Origin: Brachionus koreanus
Taxonomy: Eukaryota; Rotifera; Eurotatoria; Ploima; Brachionidae
DNA length: 30,339 nt
Reading direction: 5' to 3'
Assembly (NCBI GenBank): GCA_016987375.1
Contig: PJRA01000508.1
Coordinates: forward strand, 1,631,525 to 1,661,863
Below the pieces are notes generated by a model. That model did no database searches, was not told the DNA's origin, and saw only the letters and a list, made by a program, of their open reading frames with translations. The position numbers were made by a program, and so were the translations under genes. Below are positions 20,792 through 30,165 of this stretch, one piece after another. Numbering within the stretch: the stretch's first letter is position 1; each line of letters begins with the position of its first letter.

Positions 20792-21344
20792 CAGAGTTGT
20801 TTATAATTCCAAAATTAAAGTCCAAGTCCGGACTTATAATTTTATTTTTTTTTTACAAAAGAAAATCTTTATTGATAAGAATTTAAAGTAAAATTTGTTC
20901 TTTAAATTAAAAGGTTATGGAATAAAAATTACAAAATTAAAGTCTAGAACTCGGAAGAAAAAAATCTGTTAAAGCATTTCAAAATATGGTTTTAGTTTAA
21001 ATTTTTAAATAAATAACAACATCAAATATTTCTAGAATAATGGAGTTTTGGCATATTACCGTCACTAAAAACTTAGAATACAGAATTTGTCTTTCTATTA
21101 ATTAATTCAAAAACGATATTTTTTTTTTCTCATAGAATGACGTTTTTCAAAAATTAATTAAGTCCATAGTGAACTTAAAGCTTGAAAATAATCGAAGGTA
21201 GTAAAATACTAAAAATAAATGACATTTTGAAGTTTATGATCAAAAATTTAAAAAAGCTCGGACTTGGACTTTTTAAGAAAAAAAAATAAAATTGAAGTCT
21301 TTGACTTGGACTTTGCTTGAGACTGTGACTTATAAACAACTCTG
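20792..21344. mobile_element. Non-autonomous hAT-like element, 553 bp
   Basis: The ends CAGAGTTGTTTATAA (20792) and TTATAAACAACTCTG (ending 21344) form a perfect 15-bp terminal inverted repeat. The inverted similarity extends further inward through AAGTCCAAGTCCGGAC and its complement near 21250-21270. The 8 bases outside, AAAATAAT (20784-20791) and AAAGTAAT (21345-21352), match at 7 of 8, the size of target duplication made by hAT transposases. CAG-type tips also fit hAT. An internal direct repeat (AAAATTAAAGTC near 20813 and 20933) is present. No transposase ORF. Confidence 0.8.
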
Positions 21345-21554
21345 AAAGTAATTAATGATCTATTCTATATAAAAATAAAATAAATTAGTTGAAAAAAAAT
21401 AATAAACAAAAGCAGTTTTTAAATTAAATGTCGAATTTCCATAAATAAAATTAATATTTTAATTCTGAATAATTTTTTATTTTTCAGCAAAAAGAAATTT
21501 GTTCATAAAAGATTTATTTTAAAAAAAAAATTTAAGATCAGCTTCATTTAATTA

Positions 21555-21771
21555 TCAAACAATGTCCTGGTTCAAGTTACATTTGACTAAATAGAATGAA
21601 AAATCATCTTCAACATAATCTATTTTATTTAAGTGAATTAAATATTCTGAACATGAATAAAAATGAATTGAAGATTTTCTAATATCCTTTTCAAATTTCC
21701 TATTTGAATTTAAACGATCTAATATTCTTATTTGAGTCCTTCTGGATGATTTACTATTTACTAATATAAAC
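21555..21771 (-). other. Possible orphan exon, unrecognised
   Basis: A minus-strand frame preceded by an acceptor-like TTATATTAG runs about 70 residues to a stop at 21555. It has moderately complex composition (SSRRTQIRILDRLNSN, then YSCSEYLIHLNKIDYVEDDF). No ATG opens it, so it would need an upstream exon. Between it and MMAB (21830-21900) a second minus frame (FNTNVNDLQDWLRFTM) looks weakly coding but ends quickly. Both could be decayed exons of an unknown gene or chance. Confidence 0.2.
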
Positions 21772-21919
21772 AATTATAATTAATAAATAAAAGATTAAAT
21801 TTTAAATTTTTTTATTTTTTATTTTAAAAATTTTATCTAAGCATTGTAAATCTTAACCAATCTTGCAAATCATTAACATTTGTATTAAAGCTTCGGATAA
21901 AATTAATTCATAAAACTGA

Positions 21920-22657
21920 TCAATTATTTTTCCTATAAATAGTTTCCGATTTTCCTTCTTTCATGGCCGCAAATCGAGCACATACAAATAAAAAATCACT
22001 CAATCGGTTAACATATGATTGAACTTTTGGATCAATATCATTTGAATTAAGCAACGGTTGAATTGATCGTTCCAATCTACGACAAATTGAACGCGATAAA
22101 TGCAAACTTCCAGCACATTTTCCACCAGATGGAAGAATGAAATTTCTTAGGACAGGCAATTCACTCTCGAATTTGTCAATGTAAATTTCAAGCTCTTCTG
22201 TAAGCTTTGGATCAAAGTTTGACACGCGCTCCAGTTGTTTTTGATTAGCTCTGCTTTTTGGAGTTGCCAAGTGAGATCCAATATCAAGTAGAGCACACTG
22301 GATTTTAATAAGGATGGATTCAATCAATTCGCTGGTTTTTTTTAAATCTGGATTGTTTTTTGCCATTTCCAAGCAGTACTCTCTAGTTAGACCAATTGAA
22401 CTGTTAAGCTCATCTGTATTGCCAAGGGCTTCAAAAAAAATGTCATTTTTTGGTCGACGTTCACCAGTAAACAAACTGGTCGTGCCTTTGTCACCGGTCT
22501 TAGTGTAAATTCGTATCTTACGCTGTGTTTCAGTACTTTTTTCAGATTCGTTCAATTTTCTTGTAAAGGATATTTGTCTTTGATGATTTAAATTTTGCCA
22601 TATTGGTATAATTGTTGTCTTTCGGACAATTTTTGATAAATTATAGCCTCTAAGCAT
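21920..22657 (-). CDS. MMAB: Cob(I)alamin adenosyltransferase, mitochondrial (PduO type)
   Basis: One exon encodes 245 residues. The enzyme transfers the 5'-deoxyadenosyl group of ATP to cob(I)alamin to make adenosylcobalamin, the cofactor of methylmalonyl-CoA mutase in the mitochondrial matrix. The N terminus (about 1-50) is basic, Ser/Asn-rich and lacks acidic residues at first, as expected of a transit peptide. Family motifs: TKTGDKGTTSLFTGERRPK (52-70, ATP-binding loop), GNTDELNSSIGL, FILPSGGKCAGSLHLSRSI followed by CRRLERS (active-site Arg cluster), and the near-terminal YVNRLSDFLFVCARFAAMKE. Human MMAB has 250 residues, so the length is complete. All visible key residues are kept. The absence of introns contrasts with its neighbours. 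The ATG at 22657 is the first in frame. Confidence 0.96.
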   Translation of the reverse strand: MLRGYNLSKIVRKTTIIPIWQNLNHQRQISFTRKLNESEKSTETQRKIRIYTKTGDKGTTSLFTGERRPKNDIFFEALGNTDELNSSIGLTREYCLEMAKNNPDLKKTSELIESILIKIQCALLDIGSHLATPKSRANQKQLERVSNFDPKLTEELEIYIDKFESELPVLRNFILPSGGKCAGSLHLSRSICRRLERSIQPLLNSNDIDPKVQSYVNRLSDFLFVCARFAAMKEGKSETIYRKNN

Positions 22658-22726
22658 TATTGAAATAAATTATTATTTAATTTTATTTGAATAAAAATTT
22701 TGAAGAGAGCTGAAAAAAGTTCATTT

Positions 22727-22734
22727 TTTTTATA
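22727..22734 (-). promoter_or_regulatory. TATA-like box of MMAB
   Basis: Minus-strand TATAAAAA lies about 70 bases before the start codon, followed on that strand by a strong acceptor-like AACTTTTTTCAG closer to the ATG. Confidence 0.35.
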
Positions 22735-22965
22735 AGACAAAATTGAATGCTCGTTTTATTAAGCCATTCGGCAAAGTTTACACAGACATCAAAAAATAAT
22801 ATTTCTTAAAAAATCTTACTAGTTACTTTTCACGCTTCAGTCATCTGATCAGTGTGTTAATTTTCAAAGTTTAAAAAAGCATTTTCTTAAATTAGAATTA
22901 GTAATCAAGAATGCCTAGATAATCTTAAATCAAGATTTCATTTTGGGTTTGGATTTTAGAAAGAT

Positions 22966-22973
22966 TATAAAAT
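22966..22973 (+). promoter_or_regulatory. TATA box of the small membrane protein gene
   Basis: TATAAAAT lies only 35 bases before the ATG at 23008, predicting a 5'UTR of about 10 bases or less. A short upstream ATG at 22982 opens a 14-codon frame overlapping the main start, but it would lie upstream of the predicted transcription start. Confidence 0.4.
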
Positions 22974-23007
22974 GCAGATTCATGAAAAAATATTTATTTA
23001 ATAGAAT

Positions 23008-23283
23008 ATGGCCAAAATTGAATTAATAAATGTTGTACTAATCTTAAGTGGTTTATTTGCTTTGGCTTATTGTCTTGACCAAAACATAAGTGAAATAAAC
23101 TATCAAAGTCCAGCTGAATGGGCTTGGAATGAGCATCGAGCATGGACAATTCTGTTTATTGCATGGATATCTATTTCTGGTCTATTGAATATTTATTTTT
23201 TACTCAACTATTGCGGATTGCTTTATTGTGATGAAAATCGAAGATCGTTGCGTTTAAGACCTACAAATGACTTTATTGAATAA
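23008..23283 (+). CDS. Small membrane protein with two hydrophobic segments
   Basis: An intronless 91-residue frame starts at an ATG in a favourable context (AATATGG). Residues 6-24 are hydrophobic and end in ALAYC, as in a signal peptide or first membrane segment. A polar loop with two Trp residues (about 25-45, SPAEWAWNEHRAW) follows, then a second membrane segment (about 46-70) ending in a Cys/Tyr-rich NYCGLLYC and a basic-then-acidic tail (ENRRSLRLRPTNDFIE). The ordered topology and varied codons argue that it is real. I do not recognise a family. The stop codon lies inside an AATAAA (23279-23284). It is divergent from MMAB, 350 bases away. Confidence 0.65.
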   Translation: MAKIELINVVLILSGLFALAYCLDQNISEINYQSPAEWAWNEHRAWTILFIAWISISGLLNIYFLLNYCGLLYCDENRRSLRLRPTNDFIE

Positions 23284-23383
23284 ACTTTATTAAATTAATT
23301 TAATTTTTTTTTAAATTCTTTTCAAATTTTATTTAAATTAAAACAAAGATTAAAATTTATTAATTTTTTTTATTTTTTTGGCT

Positions 23384-23644
23384 ATGTTCGCAGCGTATAA
23401 AAGTAACAAAAATCGCAAAATTACAAACTATCAAGAAAAATCTTATAAAGCACTTAATCGAGTGCTATTTTACTAAATTTATGTATAAATCATTTAATTA
23501 ATGCTTCCTTTTAGATTAGACTAAATAAAAATGATTAAAGTGGATCATGAACTGTTTTATCAGATGGTTGAATTGAAAAATGACGAAACTCTTCAAAAAA
23601 AGAAAAATATAGAAAAAATTAAATCACATAATTTCGACAGTTAA
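23384..23644 (+). other. Two micro-ORFs, possible tiny gene
   Basis: Frame 23384-23476 (30 codons, MFAAYKSNKNRKITN...) and frame 23531-23644 (37 codons, MIKVDHELFYQMVELKNDET...) both have charged, non-repetitive composition. A TATAAAAG lies at 23396-23403 and an AATAAA at 23667-23672, so the second frame sits in a minimal promoter-to-poly(A) unit. They could also be joined: a GT at 23462 and the strong acceptor CTGTTTTATCAG ending at 23563 are both in phase 0, giving KALNR followed by MVELKN. Which model, if any, is right cannot be told from sequence alone. Confidence 0.3.
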
Positions 23645-26303
23645 TGAATCGTAGCTTTAATCGGTCAATAAAATTGATTCAAAAATATTGTTATAAACTA
23701 GTAGAAAATTTAATTAGCTAAATTTTGCGGAAGTCGAGTTTCAAATAGCTTCTTTTTGTTTTTTTGATAAGCATGAAAAGGATATTACTTTTCTTTATGG
23801 CCGTTTAATCTTTTTCAAATATTTTCTATAGAAAAATTAAGAATATCAAATTAATTTTTTTTTTCATTTAAATAAAATATTTATTCAAGACTTGTTTGAT
23901 CATTAATCTTTAATTACCAGTCCTAACTTTGCATTTTTAAGCCAAAAATTCCAAAACCTAAAATTTAATTAGTGCTACTTGAGGCAAAGTTTTTTTTTGT
24001 TTCTAAATAAAAGTTTAGATCGATCGATTTTTTTCCGTAACTAAAAGAGAAAAACTATTAAGAGATACTTAAATTATTATTCTTATATATTTTTATTAAG
24101 TTTGACTGGTCTGTTTCAATTTATTCACACAGAGAGAAAAAATGCCTATTTATGAGTAATTAAAAGAAAAAATCTAAGCAATTTAAATTTCATAACTCGT
24201 TATAAACTTAGATATTGAAATAGCTCTAAGCGTATTAATCAATTTAAGTATTTTTTTTTCTATATTATTTCTCTCGTCACTTTGGAATTATCTAATTCTA
24301 GAGTCTTTAGCTCGACCAATTCATCCATCCATTATTCAACAAAATTTAGATAACTAGAACTAAAAATAAGTTTAATCGACTTGAATTGATGCATCTATCG
24401 CCAATATTTAAAATTTTCAACAATAGTCTATTAAAGCTCTTTTTTAAAACCGATTATTTTTTTATCTTTTTTTCTTGCTTTAAAAGCTCAAAATCTCAAC
24501 TAAATTTTTTATTATTTTTTATTGGGAAAAAGATTAAAACTACATGAAATTAATAATTAGCAATTTTTAGTCAAAATTACCTTTTGAAATCATAAAAATT
24601 TTTTTTATTATTTTCCTTTTTTGTTAAATAAACAAAATTTGTCAGAAACTAATTAATTTTTTTTTATTTTTCTATTATATAATGTTTTTAATGAATATTT
24701 GATAATTTATTGTCATTTTTATTGATTTATTATTGAATGAGTTCAGTGCTAAAATAGTTATTTAGCTATGTTTTCTATTAAAACATGGATGGAAGCGCTC
24801 AGTATGCTTTAGACAAAATGTGGTAAATCACATGATATCCCGCAGCCAGTCGTTTCAGAACTTGAAGATTTTTTCAATTAGGAACAACATTTTCATTAGC
24901 ATATGAAATCATTTTCTTGTAAAAAAAATATGATATCAAGCAAAGATTTCTTTTTACACTTCCGCATCAAAGAAATTACTTTAAAAAGAATGTTCTAGTC
25001 CAAGTCCGATGAATTAACTCAAAACATATGTTAGCCTATATTATTTATTAGTACTTAACTTTGGAGATTATTTTCATTTCCGCTCGAAATAGATGACAAA
25101 ATGTAAATTAGCTTAGAAAAAGGAATGCAAGGCATTTTAACCCAAAAATTTGAATGTTTGACTAGTTTAATTTTTGATAAATATCCGAGGAAAAGTGGCT
25201 TAAAAACTAGGAAATTAGTTGCAATGAGCGGATGCTAATTAATATTCGTAAATCTTAACAAAATATTGTGAAACTAGGCTTTTAGGGGCTTTGATCAAAT
25301 GACTTTAAAGTAAGACTTCTTGATTTAATTTAAGTTGTGCTGTAATTTTTATAAGTTTTCAAAACTATTTTTCAATTACTTATTTAATAAAAATATGTTG
25401 ATTTTTCTTTCAATATGTTTCAAATTTAATGAAAATCTATGTGAAAAATTAAATACTCAAAAAAATTATTTTATGATCAAAGCTATATTTCACGTGACTA
25501 GATGGGAGCCATTTTAATTCCAAACTGTCTTTGACCCTTTTTAAAAAAAGAAAAATTGTAAAACCATTTGTCAAATTCATGGTTCATTTATTTTTAACAT
25601 TTTTGATTCTTGTAAGAATAAGTGCTTACATCAAGTTGATTTGAGAATTAAATTAATTTAATACTTAAGACCATAGGGAAATATTAACCAACTAACAGCT
25701 GATATGAATAACAAATGAGAGGTAAACAAAAAATGCTACCATTTTTTATCATTTAATTAAACTATTCGAATATTGTTCATTATTGATAAAAAAAAATTAA
25801 ATTTTATTATTATTTTATTTATTTATTTATTAATTTCTGTACCGAGCTATAGCTCCTTCAGAAAAAAAAATAAATAAAATTAATTAAGTAGAAGTGTAAT
25901 TAAAATAAAATAAAATTTTTTAAAATATAGGGAAAATTAAAATTTTTTGGTGATTTTTTTTAAATAAAGAAATTATCAGAGATTAAAAATCGTCTCCTAA
26001 GTGTGAAAAATTGTTTATAAATTTATCACTTGACATATTTGGAAAATAAATTAGTTAGTGACTGTTTCATTCAAGACAATTATGCCACAAAGTCCTTTAA
26101 CAGTGCTAATAAATTTGCAACATTTATTTAGTAAATAAATTTCTAATTTTTATTTATTATCTTAGAAATTATCAAATAGATTAATTTAGCAATAAGAAAT
26201 TGAACACAAAAAGATTAAGAGGAATCGATTTGAAAATTTTTTGGTCCAACTGTTACGCAATACATTCATGAAAGTATCTGGGGGAAATGGCTTTACACGA
26301 TAT

Positions 26304-26414
26304 TTAATTAATCATAAATTTAAAAAAAAAATTTCCTTTAATCTTAGATCTAAGCAAATTAAACTCTTCACAAACATCCGAAGTTATGTCATCATCTGTC
26401 ATAAAATAAGGCAT
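26304..26414 (-). other. Short unrecognised reading frame
   Basis: Minus-strand ATG frame of 36 residues with coding-like composition (MPYFMTDDDITSDVCEEFNL...). The frame is open further upstream to an acceptor-like GACTCTTAG, which would make it part of a 3' exon. No partner exon or family was identified. Possibly a remnant of a mobile element. Confidence 0.2.
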
Positions 26415-27100
26415 TTTATTGATTTTTGTGACAACCAATTTGAACAGCACCTAAGAGTCTCATTAAAAACATTTAGTCATATAACAGGATTTAATTAATT
26501 TTTCATTCTTAATAAATTAGAATGTTCAATTCTCTTGCGAGTTTATCTCAAATAGCTTTGTTTGTTTATCAAGCACGAATCGATAATGATTTAGTGCGCT
26601 TGGTTTGCATGAGGTCCAGCTTCTCTTCTATTCAATTGTTTATTTTATCGCAGTGCCACGAACAAAATTAATCTCATGCTAAAACTTTTTCTAATTAAAC
26701 TTTCTCTTAGAATAAAATAATAAATAGCCAAGGATGTTAAGTTAAAATTTTCTTAAGCAAATAATTTGACAAGTTTTAAGTTTTCATCAAGTCTAGAATA
26801 AAACCACTGAACTAGATCGTTTAGCAGACAAGTTTTAATTTATATGAGTGTCTTGGAATTGTATTAAACGCAATTGATACACTTTGGCCGAGTCAGTGTG
26901 AAAACTATACTCGGAATTCCGGCTTAAAACTAAGTATCATATTCCAATCGATAAATTATATAATTTCAAAGCATGCAAATTTTCTTTTTTATTTACTTAA
27001 TATTCAATAATCATGTTCAAGGTATTAAAAAATTGGCATGTGCTGATTAAATTTGTTCATTAGTAATACAATTTTAGAAAACTTTTTACAGCTAGTTAAT

Positions 27101-27127
27101 TTGCTTGATCAAATTTCGATCAAGCAA
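27101..27127. repeat. Perfect 10-bp hairpin
   Basis: TTGCTTGATC, 7 bases, GATCAAGCAA. It stands alone with no gene beside it. Confidence 0.6.
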
Positions 27128-27338
27128 AAACCATAGGAATCAGGTAAATGTGACAAGATGTTTAGTTTTTGAGCATTGACACATTTTTTTTTAATCTAAT
27201 CAAATCAACTCAATTAGTATACTATAAATAATCTGTCAAGACCAGTTGTTGAATATTGAATAAATTTAAAAAACATAAAAAAAAATTTTATTAATATAAA
27301 ATAAAACTAATTTTAAATTAATAAAAAAATTAGTCAAA

Positions 27339-27405
27339 TAGCCGAACGGTTATTTGTGTCTAAAAAACAATGATTAAACTGGATTTAAGAGTGTTTGCCA
27401 GCTAA
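27339..27405 (+). repeat. SINE-like tRNA-derived head
   Basis: TAGCCGAACGG at 27339-27349 is an excellent box A and equals the box A of SINE copy B (TAGCCGAATAG) except for two bases. The following sequence (GTTATTTGTGTCTAAAAAAC, then ACTGGATTTAAGAG and TTTGCCAGC) only loosely follows the SINE copies, and box B is degraded. It may be a diverged copy or a related family. Confidence 0.4.
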
Positions 27406-27764
27406 GAGACGACGGATTAGACGTGACCATTTACTTGTTCTAATCCGCTAAATAGATATTCGATAGTGTATGTAAATTATTTAACTTTAATCCAATTTAT
27501 TTTTTGTTTCTACAATGATGATTATTTTAAATTAATTTACAGTTAAATTTACCAAGCTGTCAAAATCTTATCTTCTAGAATTTCATACAAGCGGAACTAA
27601 AGTAAACCTTGACCAAGCTAAAATTACTAAATTTAAATTTAATTAATGCTTGATTTATTTTTAATCTTATTTACTTGACTACTGCACTAGTGGTTTTAGT
27701 TTTTATTTGTTTACTGATTGATAGGTTGTATGATTGATTAAAAACTGATAAGAAACTAGGAGCA

Positions 27765-27773
27765 TATAAAAAT
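27765..27773 (+). promoter_or_regulatory. TATA box of the coiled-coil protein gene
   Basis: TATAAAAAT lies 36 bases before the ATG at 27809, again predicting a 5'UTR of about 10 bases. An acceptor-like CTACTATTTAG ends near 27798, so trans-splicing is an alternative way to make the 5' end. Confidence 0.4.
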
Positions 27774-27808
27774 AATTTATTTATTCTACTATTTAGATTT
27801 AGTGTAGT

Positions 27809-29252
27809 ATGGAAACTACATTTGGCAGGACAGTAGAGACAAGATATGTGGAAAACTACACATCCAAATCATTTTGCAACTACAAGTCAAAATCAAATCG
27901 ATGCAATTTGGACACAGAGATGCAGATCGCAACTGAAAACATATTTAATCTAAAAAATAATAAACAATTTCAGATTAACTACCAGAAAATGCAAAAATAC
28001 AAGCATGACTTATTGTATTTGAAGTTGAAACAACACAATCATAAACAGGCCGAAATGGAAAAACGCATTGGCAGCTCAATGCGTAAACAGTACACGTATG
28101 CTAGACCAAACAACGGGTATCAAAGTGACAGTGAATATGCTTATAATAGGCCATACAACCCGATCAGACAATCTTGTGAAGCCAGAGATATAGTTGACGA
28201 TGAGACTAGAAGCTGTGTTAGCATGAGAGCGTGCAATGACAAACTTTTTATGCGTAATCCTAGATACAAAAGTCTTGAACGATCAAGAGTGACTGAGTCG
28301 TTCAGAAAGTTTAATTTCAAGTCAAATGAACCGAATCAGGACTTGGACTGGAGGAATTTTAATTACAATCCCAATTATGGAATTGTGACAGAGCGAGTAA
28401 ATGAAAATCTAAATGGTTATCGATCAAAAAGTGCAGTAATAAAAAAGAATCAGTCAATTTCAACGCCAGGGACTCCTCTAATAAATTCGAATCATAAAAA
28501 GTAATTCTAAAATAAAATTAATGAATAAAGTATGCTAAAACTGTATCTCATTAGATATGACATTAATTTGGCTCAAAATGAAAGGATTTGGAATGAACAA
28601 GAAGTGATTGTGCTAGGCCAAAACGAAATAGATGTTCAATTGAGAAATATTGAAAATTTGAAAAAACAACATTTTCAAATGGATTACAAAAAAAGTGAAT
28701 CGAATGTGGAAAACAAGTCTCAATTGGTTAGTTAGTCAATTGGATTTTTTCATTCATTATTAATTTAAATATTTTTTCATTTTAAAGGAAGTTGTTTCAT
28801 TAGAAAATGCTTTGCTAAGTATGAATGAAATTTTAAAGAATTTAACAGTGAACTCAAAGAAAAAAGAGGAAAATTTCGAAACTAGCTTGGAAAGAAATCA
28901 ACTTTCGCCTCCTTTGTCCACTTCTACTTCATTCTCTAGCACGGAAAACGTATCCAAATGCAAAAAAAAACTCTCGGAAAATTTAACTCCCATTTCTATT
29001 TCACCATCTTCATCAGCTACGGATTATTCAAGCTGTGGAATTGAGGAATTGCGCATTAACAAAACAAATTCATCCTTTTATCCTTCGGAGTCCTCAGCAA
29101 GTTGTGCCAACTCGTTCATTTCTAGACAATCAATCACTGAGGTTCATAACAGAAAATCAATTAGTTCTTTTGACAAAAGCGACATGATCAAGGATGGTAA
29201 AAAGTCCAAACTTTCAATAAGCAAACGAATTAAAAAAATATTTTTCAATTGA
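27809..29252 (+). CDS. Unrecognised Ser-rich coiled-coil protein, three exons
   Basis: Predicted exons 27809-28500, 28555-28726 and 28788-29252 give 442 residues; introns are 54 nt (GTAATT..CTCATTAG, phase 2) and 61 nt (GTTAGT..TTAAAG, phase 0). A 30-nt alternative for the first intron (acceptor AATAAAG at 28530) is also in frame but would be unusually short. Residues 45-95 are rich in Gln/Lys/Leu (possible helix), 95-230 are polar with Arg/Tyr/Ser and potential phosphosites (YKSLERS, STPGTPL), about 232-305 form a predicted coiled coil (WNEQEVIVLGQNEIDVQLRN, running on across intron 2), 310-420 are Ser-rich, and the C terminus is strongly basic (KKSKLSISKRIKKIF). There is no signal peptide or membrane segment. 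The layout suggests a cytoskeletal or junctional scaffold, but no family is recognised. Upstream exons cannot be excluded. Confidence 0.7.
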
Positions 29253-30165
29253 TTTTTTTTTATTTTTTATAAATTTATGTATAGATTAAAACCGTTTTTT
29301 GAAAAAAAAATTAACTATGTGAATATTTTGTTAACTGTCTTTTGTAATTAAATTTTATTTTAAAAATAAAATACAAAAAAAAATGCAATAATAATTAGAT
29401 AAAGTTTGTAGTCGATTTTCAATAATTGATTAACCAATTTATGATTTATTTTCTTTTATGTGAAAGATTCAATATTGGCTTGCGAGTAATGAGCTAGTCA
29501 TGACAAGCTTAACACTAGAAGCACCAGGCATTTTTTCACGTTTGTTTAATTCTAAAATATTTTATAAATATCTACTAATTCTAAAAATATATTTTTATTT
29601 GAAAAATCTAAATAAAAGAGTGAAAATTAAAAGAATTTTAATTTGCGCATTGGTTTAAAAGCGCAACATTTAATTCCAGAAAAATATTATAAATATAAAA
29701 ACCATATTTTTGAATTGAGAATATTTTTTAAAAATGTGAAATTTAAGAAATCTTAAAATTTTTGAAAAATTACAAGAGCAAGATAACAAAAATTATACAA
29801 AATTTTTATTTGGATTATAGTCAATTATTTTCAGAAAGATTCCTATTTACAAAATGATGTTTTATCAATAGGTTTTTAAGCTCGATGCAAAAACTTTTTT
29901 CACAAGATGAATATCTTTTATTTTGCCATATACTCTTATGAAGTTGTAAAAATTAAGACCTATTTAAGTATGTCGGCAATCAATTTTGTTGAATTAATTA
30001 TTTAAAAATGCAACTTTTCTTTAAAACATTTAAATGTAATAAAATTATCAAATAATCTGTGTTTTCTTTTGGTCAATATCGTTTAAAAAAAAACTGATGG
30101 AGCATATGAGAGGAGGATTACACTTAAAATGGATGAGATTATTCTTTTTTGTAAAATTTTAACAG
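29253..30165. other. AT-rich gap with a MITE copy
   Basis: AATAAA at 29365-29370 is the likely polyadenylation signal of the coiled-coil gene. A family 1 MITE copy begins at 29509. No gene is seen before the reverse transcriptase fragment at the right edge. Confidence 0.55.
29509..29620 (-). mobile_element. TTAA MITE family 1, second copy (one end)
   Basis: TTAACACTAGAAGCACCA followed by GGCATTTTTTCACG aligns with the reverse complement of the right half of 16923-17135 for over 100 bases, through the TATTTTTATTTGAAAAATC block. The opposite terminus is not recognisable; TTGCGC-(12)-GCGCAA at 29643-29666 may be the counterpart of the subterminal hairpin of the first copy. The flank left of TTAA is unrelated to the first copy's flank. 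Confidence 0.7.

Larger units (their letters stand above)
18881..21554. other. Intergenic gap with two MITEs
   Basis: ATP5PD polyadenylation signals (AATAAA at 18935-18940 and 18949-18954) are followed by AT-rich DNA. Two elements stand out, 19624-19840 and 20792-21344, listed separately. Open frames between 19570 and 20090 are Phe/Tyr/Ile-rich, low-complexity and without coding character. Confidence 0.6.
23673..27764. other. Long gene-poor AT-rich stretch
   Basis: More than 4 kb without a supported gene. It contains a possible hAT-family scrap (CTAGTCCAAGTCCG at 24995), a minus-strand short frame (26304-26414), a tRNA-like segment near 26893-26935, a perfect hairpin (27101-27127) and a SINE-like head (27339-27405). 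The open frames at 25335-25517 and 26241-26498 (plus) look like chance frames. Confidence 0.55.

Noticed and set aside
22314..22508. Plus-strand open frame within MMAB
   Set aside because: Antisense shadow of a clearly conserved enzyme.
25335..26498. Two plus-strand open frames (25335-25517 and 26241-26498)
   Set aside because: Neither has a promoter, splice context or recognisable motif; the second overlaps a more coding-like minus-strand frame.
26893..26935. tRNA-like segment (TTGGCCGAGTCAG ... GGCTTAAAAC)
   Set aside because: Box A-like and weak box B-like matches are too close together and no cloverleaf can be folded; at most a decayed SINE head.
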